From: Verrucomicrobiia bacterium
Lineage (GTDB): Bacteria > Verrucomicrobiota > Verrucomicrobiia > Verrucomicrobiales > DEV007
Assembly (NCBI GenBank): GCA_030425385.1
Contig: JAUIAH010000002.1
Coordinates: 248,001 to 312,000, forward strand
Direction: 5' to 3'
DNA: 64,000 nucleotides
Under the pieces are notes generated by a model. That model was not told the DNA's origin. It saw nothing but the letters and a program-made list of their open reading frames with translations, and did not search any database. The translations under genes and the position numbers were made by a program. Shown one piece after another: positions 19,899-28,700 of this stretch (positions within the stretch are counted from its first letter, which is position 1; each line of letters starts with the position of its first letter).

Positions 19899-22192
19899 TC
19901 ACCCAATTCGCGGTGAAGAAAGGCCGAACGCAAGCGCAAATGCTCCCGCAAGCGCGAGACCGTTGCGCGCAAGGCGTCCATCGCTTGATCAGGATCCCGA
20001 TCAAAGGTCGTGGCCCGCAGACGCACTTCCGGTCCTAGCGTTTCGATCAAGGCATCGATCTTGGGGCCGAAAGTATGCTCATTGAAAGCTGTTTCCAACA
20101 GAGTCTGCAAGCGCTCGCGATAGCGCTGAAAGAATGCTGGGTGCGCCAGCAATGGGCGCGAGATATCCCCGCCATCACGCCACCACCCGGGGCCACGGCG
20201 CCGTCCCCCAAAGCCTCGGAAACGACGACCATCACGACCACCACGGTCCACCTCGACGGCGTCGGCCTCTGGGGGCCGGGCGCCTTCCGCTCCGAAGTTG
20301 AGGGGCATGATGCTCAAATCCTCCGGCATGCCCATGCGCATGCTCCAGGTAGAATCTTGATCCCAGGGAAAGAGACTCCATTTCCCAGTGCCTTCGACAT
20401 CATGATAGAGGAAGTAGTTGTTGAAGAACCCGTCCCAATGAGAAAGAAGGGCGTTCACGGCGAAGTAAGTGACCACCTGATCCACATCGAAGTGCTGTTC
20501 TATCAAGGCCGCCAAAGGCTCGTCGGATCCACTCGCATCCTCAAGCGCTTCAATGAGACTGACAAGATCTCCATAGCCCTCATGAGGGTGAGTCTTCTTC
20601 TCGTGCCGTCCCACGATGTCCATGCGACGCGGTTGCTGGTCTGCGGGAATGTATTTGCTAGGGCGATGATTACCCATCCAAATCAGTTTGTAGAGATTGC
20701 CTTCATCATCGATCTCATGCCGGCGAAAGAAGGCTCCGTTGAGCTGTTCAAACCACAGGTGATAGCCTGCCACTTTCCCATCGATGAGCACCCGGAAGAA
20801 CCCGGAAGCGGGAGTCGCATTTCCCGCGAGGCGATACAGGTCATAAGCCAGCGTCTCATTGATAGTCGTGCCCTCATCCCGCTCGAAGAGCACGTTCAAG
20901 GTCGTCATGCCATGCAGAGGCTGATCCTTATGGAGGCGCACCTTGTAGCCGCTCTTGCGCTCCACGATATTGACGAAATCGAAGAGTCGCGGACGTTTCG
21001 ATTCGAGATCAGTATAGATAAAGGCTGAGCGTCCTTGAGGGCGAATGGGTTTGGGTGGTGCCTCTTCGCGCCCCCAGCGAGGCCTTCTGAAATCGCCTCG
21101 TGGCCGTTCGCGTCCCCGATCAACTCCTTGCCCGAACGGCTGACGTCCTCCACGATCAGGACCGAAGCGAGGTCTCCCGAAGCCCCGGCCACCGCGTTCC
21201 GAATGGCGGGTGCGATAGGCCTCGCCCTCGGCATGTTCTTGCGCTCCCACATTGAAGAACTGCACCACGGGAATCTTGGCAGGCTCAAATCCACCATCGA
21301 CATACACAGAGAGAGCAGGACGGATCTCATGAGGATGTGGAAAGATGCGAGAAGCCCCACTCTTGCTGGTCGCCTTCACACGCAAGCGGATGATACGGTT
21401 GGCCGCTTGCCCTGGCACTTTCGCCTCATAACGTCCATCAATCTGGCGCGCCATGGACACTGCCGTTTCGGAACTTTCCTCACCTGGAGAGGCGATTCGA
21501 TAGAGCAAGGTCATGTCAGGAGTTCCCTCGCTCACCTCTGCGGTCACGGTAAGGGTGTGGTTAGGCGCAATGACCGATGCACCGACGGTCATTGCGGTGA
21601 TCACCGGTCCAGGCGCTTCTGTGTAGACACTATTCACCGCACCTGGAGTCCCTGCGGGCTGGCGTTTCCTATCGGAGAGGCTCGACGGTGCCCAGTTCGC
21701 GGCTGCGTCTCCGGGCCCCTCGGGCGAGAGGCGCTCTAGAGATGCGGAATAGCCATCTGGACTCACCGGCCAAGGAGAACGATCGTGATATTCCACGGAA
21801 TCAACGGTCTTGCCGTCCGCATTCTTGAGGTTGATCTTGTCCGAGCGATTGCTCAACGCTTTGGCGAATTCGCCAGAGACTGCGATGCCCTCGTAGATCT
21901 GAGCGAACAGATCGGCATCCTTGCAGATCACCACAAACCCTCCTTCGGGTATGATACTCGGGTCAGGAAACGTGTATTGGACCCCTTTAGTCAGTTTCCA
22001 TCCAGAGAGATCGACTGCCTCCGTGCCGTGATTGAACAATTCAACGTATTCCAAACGCTCCAAGTCATCGGGCGCATGATAGAAGATTTCATTGATGACG
22101 ACCTGTGCCACCAGCGTGGACGAGGCGGAGGCAAGCAGGGCGACAACCGGAAGAAGAAGAGAAATGCGGGAAGGGCAGAGCATGGAGGGCAT
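19895..22192 (-). CDS. CotH kinase-like protein with lamin-tail domain
   Basis: A 765-residue exported protein. A signal sequence (LLASASSTLVAQ) is followed by a lamin-tail domain (about 30-145, VINEIFYHAPDDLERLEYVE) and then a CotH domain (about 400-765). CotH proteins are atypical protein kinases first known from Bacillus spore coats. Here the conserved LSHWDGFFNNYFLYHD and FPWDQDSTW segments, containing the expected aspartates, are present. Two Arg/Gly-rich inserts interrupt the chain, at about residues 320-378 and 646-676 (for example GGRGFGRPRFGPDRGG). The same kind of insert occurs in the next two genes upstream. The kinase may act on exported proteins (inference). The stop overlaps the SDR start by four bases. 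Confidence 0.88.
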   Translation of the reverse strand: MPSMLCPSRISLLLPVVALLASASSTLVAQVVINEIFYHAPDDLERLEYVELFNHGTEAVDLSGWKLTKGVQYTFPDPSIIPEGGFVVICKDADLFAQIYEGIAVSGEFAKALSNRSDKINLKNADGKTVDSVEYHDRSPWPVSPDGYSASLERLSPEGPGDAAANWAPSSLSDRKRQPAGTPGAVNSVYTEAPGPVITAMTVGASVIAPNHTLTVTAEVSEGTPDMTLLYRIASPGEESSETAVSMARQIDGRYEAKVPGQAANRIIRLRVKATSKSGASRIFPHPHEIRPALSVYVDGGFEPAKIPVVQFFNVGAQEHAEGEAYRTRHSERGGRGFGRPRFGPDRGGRQPFGQGVDRGRERPRGDFRRPRWGREEAPPKPIRPQGRSAFIYTDLESKRPRLFDFVNIVERKSGYKVRLHKDQPLHGMTTLNVLFERDEGTTINETLAYDLYRLAGNATPASGFFRVLIDGKVAGYHLWFEQLNGAFFRRHEIDDEGNLYKLIWMGNHRPSKYIPADQQPRRMDIVGRHEKKTHPHEGYGDLVSLIEALEDASGSDEPLAALIEQHFDVDQVVTYFAVNALLSHWDGFFNNYFLYHDVEGTGKWSLFPWDQDSTWSMRMGMPEDLSIMPLNFGAEGARPPEADAVEVDRGGRDGRRFRGFGGRRRGPGWWRDGGDISRPLLAHPAFFQRYRERLQTLLETAFNEHTFGPKIDALIETLGPEVRLRATTFDRDPDQAMDALRATVSRLREHLRLRSAFLHRELGE

Positions 22193-22244
22193 GTGTCGTT
22201 TGTGTCACATGCGCGAATTCCTGCCAAGCCCCGCCACGAAAAGA

Positions 22245-22287
22245 GGCCGGATACACTGGAAACCCCACAGAAACCAGTGCTCCGGCC
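22245..22287 (-). terminator. Intrinsic terminator of the PQQ-propeller gene
   Basis: GGCCGGATACACTGG and CCAGTGCTCCGGCC form a 13-bp stem with a small bulge and a 14-base loop, about 50 bases after the minus-strand stop at 22339. On the minus strand the stem is followed by CTCTTTTCG. This is a good intrinsic terminator or attenuator separating the PQQ-propeller gene from the CotH gene downstream. Confidence 0.65.
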
Positions 22288-22338
22288 AGAGTTATCGGCA
22301 CAAACGGTCGATATACCCCTACATGAAGGAGGTTCGCA

Positions 22339-23922
22339 TCATTTGGCGGCGAGGCAGTAGAGTGCCTCTTTCCCGCGAAGATAGAGTTCGTCGCCCACCA
22401 CCACAGGACAGGCATCAAAGGCGTCGTCGAGCGTGTTTGTCGCAACCACCTCCAATTGATCGGATGCTTTGAGCACAGCGACGTTCCCCTGACGACCCAC
22501 GATATAGATGTGGCCATTCACACCGATAGGCGATGCATACACGCCACGAATGCCCTCGACGCGCTCACGAGAGAAATGCACTTTCCCCGTCTTCGCATCG
22601 AGACACGACAGGCGGTTATCATTCCCCTGGAAGAAATAGAGGCGGCCTTGATAGAGAAGCGGCGAAGGCACATAGGGAGTCCCCTCATCATGCGACCACA
22701 GCAGCCCATTCGATTCTGACACTTTCCCCTTGGTGTCGAGTTTGATTGCTTGCAGCGCAGCACCTCGGAACCCACTCATGACATAGGCCACACCATCTTC
22801 GACCACGGGCGTGGGGATGGTGTTGCGGGTCATTCCTGAAGATTCCCAAATGATCTCACCATTAGCGAGATTGTAAGAGGCGATCTTATCCGTGGCATTC
22901 GCAATCACTTGCTTCACTCCGTCATGTTCGACCACGACAGGGGTCGCCCAGGAAGTGCGTTCGTCACGCTCCTTGCGCCACTTCTCTTTCCCATTGGTCT
23001 TATCGAGTGCCACGATAAAGGAATCTCCCTCGTGATCCCATTTCACCACGAGGGTGTCCCCATCGATTGCGGGGCTAGCACCTTCACCAAAGCCATTGGA
23101 AATGCGCATCTCGCCAAAGTCTTTCGTCCACTTCACATTCCCATCCAGATCGAGGCAATGAAGCCCCCGCGAACCGAAGAAAGCGTAGAGATGTTCCCCG
23201 TCACTCACCGGAGACGCGGAAGCATAGCCGTGATCCCGATGGTGTCCTTCGTGAGGCACCTCTTCATGAACGACTTTATTCCAAAGCTGTTTGCCCGTCT
23301 TGCGATCAAGGCAGACGACAGAGAAAGCATGCACTTCATCGGGCTTCTGCCCCCTCCCAAAACCGCCTCGGCCGCCTCGACCACGATCGCCTCCCCGTCC
23401 CCTCCGTGAACGGAAAGCTTCTCGCATGGCGGTGCTTTCCTCTTCACTCAGCTTCCCATCCTCGTCCTTATCGTAGGTCTTGGCCCACTCGGGCAGAGGG
23501 CCATCACCAAGGCCACGGAAACCGCCGCCGCCCCTGCGACCATCGTTCTCCCGACCCTCGCCACCTTGCGCTTGCGGCCGAGCAGGCCGATCGCCTCTGG
23601 GCTCAGGACGCTCGCGTTCCCCTGATGGACGCTCACTCTCTTCTGCCGATTCGGCACTGCCCTCGACTTTCTTACCCGTACCGGCCGCAGCCAAGAGGAA
23701 GATCTTATCACCGACAATGATCGGGGTAGACGTGCCCTGCCCGGGCACCTCGACCTTCCATTTCACGTTCTTCTCCTCGGACCATTCCGTCACAGGATTC
23801 CCCTGAGGCACGACGCCGTTGTGAAGAGGACCACGCCACTGCGGCCAGGAGGCATCGTTCGCTTGAAGAGTTGCGGTGGCCACGAGAGTCGCAGTCGAGA
23901 GCACAAAGAAGGGGCTTTTCAT
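22339..23922 (-). CDS. Exported PQQ-type beta-propeller with EF-hand and Arg/Gly-rich inserts
   Basis: A 527-residue protein with a signal peptide (MKSPFFVLSTATLVATATLQA). The opening WPQWRGPLHNGVVP is typical of PVC outer-surface PQQ/BamB-like propellers, and blades with G-K/Y-x-W-type motifs follow (LDRKTGKQLWNK, LDKTNGKEKWRK). Between blades sits a segment of about 110 residues holding one canonical EF-hand loop, DKDEDGKLSEEE (151-162), flanked by Arg/Gly-rich stretches (about 100-137 and 171-191, RGRGGDRGRGGRGGFGRG). No dehydrogenase catalytic set can be recognised, so a binding or scaffold role is more likely than PQQ enzymology. A terminator follows, and another hairpin lies 35 bases upstream of the start. 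Confidence 0.88.
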   Translation of the reverse strand: MKSPFFVLSTATLVATATLQANDASWPQWRGPLHNGVVPQGNPVTEWSEEKNVKWKVEVPGQGTSTPIIVGDKIFLLAAAGTGKKVEGSAESAEESERPSGERERPEPRGDRPARPQAQGGEGRENDGRRGGGGFRGLGDGPLPEWAKTYDKDEDGKLSEEESTAMREAFRSRRGRGGDRGRGGRGGFGRGQKPDEVHAFSVVCLDRKTGKQLWNKVVHEEVPHEGHHRDHGYASASPVSDGEHLYAFFGSRGLHCLDLDGNVKWTKDFGEMRISNGFGEGASPAIDGDTLVVKWDHEGDSFIVALDKTNGKEKWRKERDERTSWATPVVVEHDGVKQVIANATDKIASYNLANGEIIWESSGMTRNTIPTPVVEDGVAYVMSGFRGAALQAIKLDTKGKVSESNGLLWSHDEGTPYVPSPLLYQGRLYFFQGNDNRLSCLDAKTGKVHFSRERVEGIRGVYASPIGVNGHIYIVGRQGNVAVLKASDQLEVVATNTLDDAFDACPVVVGDELYLRGKEALYCLAAK

Positions 23923-23957
23923 AGAGAGCTGGGTGAGGTTTTTCGTTAGGAAAGGCG

Positions 23958-23983
23958 CCGCAGGAGGTTGGAGCCTCCTGCGG
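23958..23983 (-). terminator. Hairpin between helical-repeat gene and PQQ-propeller gene
   Basis: CCGCAGGAGG, loop TTGGAG, CCTCCTGCGG: a perfect 10-bp stem about 150 bases after the minus-strand stop at 24132. On the minus strand CGCCTTTCC follows, a weak U-tract. It probably ends transcription of the helical-repeat gene. The 3' arm lies just upstream of the next gene, so an attenuator role is also possible. Confidence 0.55.
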
Positions 23984-24131
23984 TCTACCCTTGCGGATCA
24001 CAAATCACTTCCATCTGGTCTGATCGGAGCCCACCTATTCTCTCCAAAACAGCTTACAATGGAAACGATCTATGAAAGGTTGTGTTGCTGAGGTAGAATG
24101 TTAGTTAAAGATAAGGGCGTAGCTTGAGCTA

Positions 24132-25565
24132 CTAGCGGCCACGACGACCACCGCCTCTTCCGCCCCAATCTCCTCCAAAGCCACGGCCGCCGCCTTCTAG
24201 GATTTGCTGTTGAGTCTCCTGAGGCAACCCACTGGAGGGAAGCCAGGCTTCCACGGCAGCGCGGTCCTGACGCACCCAATTGCGGGCCACGTCCTGTAAG
24301 GTGCTGGTTCGCAGCTCTTCGTTGCCGATCGTCGCTGCCCAGGCGGCCGCCGAGGCGGCGTCTTCACGGGCCAATTCTCGGGAAAACCCTTCCACGGCTG
24401 AATCCTTCACCGGAGAATCTTGCATGTTCGCCAAATACTCACTTGCCGCCAGAGGATCACGCTCTGTCCACTCGTCCAAAGCTTCTTCGAAGACCCCTTG
24501 CTGCGTTTCTTGAGGTAGATTGCTCGCCCAATCCATCACGGCTTGAGGATCGTCCTCAGCCCAGCGTTCGGCCACTTCAGTGACGGCGCGACTAGCGTAC
24601 TCCTCACTTGCGTGATCGCTTATCCAATCGATGGCGGCATCGAGATCTTCACGAGCATACGACTCGGCGATCCGATTCATCGCCCCGGATTTCAAATCAT
24701 CATCCCCTAACGAATCAACCCATTTGGCCGCATCTGCCGCGCCGTTCTCCAACACTTCCTGAGCCACCGACTCCATGTATCGGCCGCGTGAACCGTCTTC
24801 CGCGGGCAGATTTGAAATGAAGCTTACCGCATCTTCCACGCTGTTGGCCAGGAGGCCATTGACGATGCCACCTGTATACATGCCCTTGCGCCGATCCCCC
24901 CCTTCGCCATCGCTTTCTAACGAATTCACGTAAGCAAGCGCACTCTCAGCGTCATTCGTCGCCCACCCTTGCAACGCACTGTAGATATCAAAGGTACCGC
25001 CGCGATCAAAGCCGCCCCGGCCTCTTCCACGACCGTCCTCACCATTCGCCTCACGCTCTGCCCTCTCCGCGTCCGCGATCTCCGTCAGCTTTGCGATGGC
25101 ATTCTCACCATCGATCCGTCCCCACGCATTGAGGAGGAGACGCATTTCATCGCCGCCGCCCCCGCGCCCAAAGCCACCCCGACGATTTCCCCGTGATTCA
25201 CGGAGGGCAGCAAAGGCAGCTTCCGCATTCTCAGGAGTCAATTGCTCCAGCAAGGCACTGAACATGGCATTGCGCTTGAGCGGATCATTCTCCTTCATCA
25301 TATCCTTGATGGCCGACTGCATCTCCTCGTTGCCAATCTTTCCGTTCTTGAAATAGTCCGCGAGGACAGGATTCGCCTTGGCCGCTGCCAAAGTGGCATC
25401 GGAACGCTGGCGCTCTCCCGGAGTAAGGGTATTCACCGTCTGAACGGCGGATCCGGATGCGGTCTCCGACGAGGCGGGATCAGCAGGTTTGAGGACCCAG
25501 CCGAGGCCAAAGGCCCCAGCAGAGGAGAGGAGGATGGCAATGATAAAGGGAAGCCGAACTTTCAT
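24132..25565 (-). CDS. Membrane-anchored helical-repeat protein with Arg/Gly-rich inserts
   Basis: A 477-residue protein. ATG 25565 (MKVRLPFIIAILLSSAGAFG) is preferred to the in-frame ATG at 25595 because it begins directly with the signal-anchor. After a linker, the chain is built from imperfect helical repeats of about 35-40 residues with the pattern AxxW/Yxx-L ... (ESALAYVNSLES, EDAVSFISNLPA, ADAAKWVDSLGD, LDAAIDWISDHA, PQAVMDWASNLPQ, LAASEYLANMQD, ASAAAWAATIGN), a TPR/Sel1-like solenoid. Arg/Gly-rich inserts lie at about 127-138, 177-190 and the last 16 residues (FGGDWGGRGGGRRGR). No enzymatic motif is visible. Such solenoids usually bind other proteins. It is the first gene of the minus-strand run that includes the propeller and CotH genes. 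Confidence 0.82.
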   Translation of the reverse strand: MKVRLPFIIAILLSSAGAFGLGWVLKPADPASSETASGSAVQTVNTLTPGERQRSDATLAAAKANPVLADYFKNGKIGNEEMQSAIKDMMKENDPLKRNAMFSALLEQLTPENAEAAFAALRESRGNRRGGFGRGGGGDEMRLLLNAWGRIDGENAIAKLTEIADAERAEREANGEDGRGRGRGGFDRGGTFDIYSALQGWATNDAESALAYVNSLESDGEGGDRRKGMYTGGIVNGLLANSVEDAVSFISNLPAEDGSRGRYMESVAQEVLENGAADAAKWVDSLGDDDLKSGAMNRIAESYAREDLDAAIDWISDHASEEYASRAVTEVAERWAEDDPQAVMDWASNLPQETQQGVFEEALDEWTERDPLAASEYLANMQDSPVKDSAVEGFSRELAREDAASAAAWAATIGNEELRTSTLQDVARNWVRQDRAAVEAWLPSSGLPQETQQQILEGGGRGFGGDWGGRGGGRRGR

Positions 25566-25787
25566 GGGTGAGGGATCAAATGGGTGATGGAACAAGGTTC
25601 CACCTGATCAAGGCGAAAGGACCCGCAAGTCTCCGCAAAGATTCTTCAAAAGAAATCGCCCTCCCTCTCGGCAGGCCATCTGCCTCAGAGAGGCTCTCAT
25701 CTGCGAGCATGCTCAGCACGCACCAACATCTGCGGAGTGCAACGACTGTAAGCTAGTAAATTTCCAGGTTCACCAACTCTCCTTCCC

Positions 25788-28700
25788 ATGAAAACTGGAT
25801 TTATCACATTAGGGTGCGCCTGCCTCATCGTCTCCGTATCCTCTGGAAAGACACTCGTTTCTGGCAGCATCACCGAAGACACGACTTGGAGCGCCGCAGG
25901 ATCCCCCTATGAAGTCAATAATGCCTCCGTGGCCGCCGACGTGACGCTCACCATCCAGCCAGGCGCTGTGGTCCAATTCCTTGATTGGACCTCCCTCACC
26001 ATCCACGGACGCATCCTCGCGAATGGCACCGCCGCTCAAGGGATCCGCTTCACCTCTCTCAGTGGCGCCACCGAAGGCAATCCTTGGGGAGCGATCCGCC
26101 TAACCAATGGCGACGGCGGTGGCGGCCAACTAGCCAGTGCCTTCTCACATTGCACCTTCGAAGGCGGCGGCTATTGGTTTCAAACACTGTTAGAAGTCTG
26201 GGGTGGGGCCCAAGTCAGCGTGAGCGATTGCGCCTTTCGCCACAGCAATGCCGATGCCATTCGATTCTTCGAAGACGCTGGCGGTCCCATTGAGGCGACC
26301 GTCTTTGAGGATAATGATGGCTACGGGTTGTGGCTCCGCGGAAGTTCACCCTTGGTTCACGGGTGCCGCTTCACGCGTAATGGTAACATTAGTCGATTGG
26401 AATCAGGAGGCGGCAAAGGCTCGTTTCCTAACTTCACTCAACCGACGTTCACCGATAGCGGCTATGTCCACATCGCGACAAACATCGACTCCAGTGGCAC
26501 GCTCACGGCGGCCCCTTATTTCGTCGATGGCCATCGCTATGCGTTAGAGGGGCAGACGATTACCATCGATGGTGGCGCGTCTTTCGCCATGGCCGACTGG
26601 GCGTCCTGGACCATCCATGGTAACCTCATCGCCAACGGGACGGAAGCCGCACCAATTCGCTTCCACCGCGCTGGAGACAACGAATGGGGAGCCATCATCC
26701 TCTCTAACAATGATGGCAATGGTGATGGTCTTGCCAGTCATCTGACACACTGTCACTTCGAGGGTGGCGGCTACTGGTTTCAAACGCTGCTCCAGGTACA
26801 CGGAGGATCTCCAGCAACGTTAGATCACTGTCAGTTTCACCACAGCACACTAGATGGCCTCCGTTTCTTCGAGAACTCCGGGACGACAATCACGAATAGT
26901 CTCTTTGAAGACAATGGACGCTACGGGCTCTGGCTACGTGGTTCTTCTCCGGACGTGCAGGGATCGACGTTCACCGGAAACGCCTATGCGAGTCGACTGG
27001 AGTCCGGCGCGGGATCTGGATCCTTCCCACAGTTCGCAGACACCCACTTCGACGACGGCCAACGCGTGCACATCGCCTCCAACTTCGACTCTGGAGGCAC
27101 CCTCACGGCGGCTCCTTATTTCCTCGATAGTCATCGCTATGCGTTAGAAGACCAAACGATCACTATCGATGCTGGCGCGTCCTTCGCCATGGCCGACTGG
27201 GCGTCCTGGACCATCCATGGCAATCTCATCGCTAACGGGACGGAAGCCGCACCGATCCGCTTCTACCGTGCCGGGGATAATGAATGGGGAGCCGTGATCC
27301 TTTCGAACAGTGATGGCAATGGCGAAAGGCGCGCCAGTCATCTGACACACTGTCACTTTGATGGGGGCGGCTATTGGTTTCAAACCTTGCTCCAAGTCCA
27401 TGGAGAGGCCCCCGCGACCATCGAAGACTGTCAGTTTCGCAACAGCACCCTGGATGGCCTCCGCTTCTTCGAGAACTCTGGGGGCCCAATCAAACGGAGC
27501 ACATTCTCAGACAATGCTAGTCATGGCCTTTGGCTACGTGGTTCATCCCCTCTTGTAGAAGCCTGTCAGTTCACTGGCAATGGCTATGCGGGCAGGCTAG
27601 AGTCAGGCGCTGGAAAGAGTTCGCTCCCCATCTTCGTCAGCTCGACGTTTGCCCCAGGGCAACGCGTCCATATTGCGACCAATATGCCGACCAGTGGAAC
27701 CTTCACCGCAGCGCCCTATTTCCTCGATGGACATCGCGTTTGCGAATCGACAGAAAGCGTGACCATCGACGCGGGCGCGACCTTTGCCATGGCTGCCTGG
27801 TCGACCTGGACCATTCACGGCAACCTCATTGCCGAAGGAACGGAAGAAGCACCCATCACCTTCTCACGTGCTGGAGAGAATGAATGGGGCGCTGTCCGCC
27901 TCACAAACCACGAAGGCAATGGCCCCGGCCTTGCGAATCGGCTTACCTACTGTCAGTTCTCCGGCGGCGGCTATTGGTATCAAACATTGTTAGAGGCTTA
28001 TGGTGGGGCACCCATCACCCTGGATCATTGCCACTTCAACACGAGCACCCTGGACTTGGCCCGTCTCTCCAATGCCCCCGAAAGCCGTCTCGACCACTGT
28101 CACTTCGAGAACGCGGCTCACTACGGATTGCGCCTGCAAAGCGCATCTCCAGCCATTGCCAATAGCACCTTTCAAAGCTGCGGTCACAATGGGATTCTCT
28201 TGCTGAGCTCCGCTGATCACGGGGCCAGCTTGCCCACGTTCTCTAACAATGTCTTTGGAGAGGACGACTATATCGAGATCGGCAACAACATTGACTCAAG
28301 TGGAACCCTGGCGGATCCCGGCCAAGCGTATCTCGTGAACGGCACGCGCACCATCGTCGCCGGAGCCGATCTTTCCATCGCCCCTGGCACAACGATCAAA
28401 TTCACTGATTGGCATTCGCTCGTGGTCGATGGCAGCCTGCAGGCCCTCGGCACCACTCAGCGCCCGATCACCTTCACCTCCGACGATGAAGAGAAGGAGG
28501 GGCATCAATGGGGTGCCGTTGTCCTCACTGGCAATCGCACTCGACCAAGTGCCTTCAAGCATTGCCTCTTGGAAGCAGGCGGCTATTGGTACAACGCATT
28601 GCTAGACCTCTCGGGCAGCTCCCCCGTCACCGTCGATCAATGTCAGTTAGCAATCTCAAGTGGTGCTGGCATTCGAACGTCTGGCGGCAATGTGGACATC

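Noticed and set aside
20075-21028. 317-codon plus-strand frame opposite the CotH gene
   Set aside because: It lies wholly within a well-conserved gene on the other strand and shows no domain or ribosome-binding site.
26008-28300. Tandem repeats considered as a CRISPR or satellite array
   Set aside because: The unit is 600 bp, in frame and codes for a beta-helix module; there are no short repeats with unique spacers.
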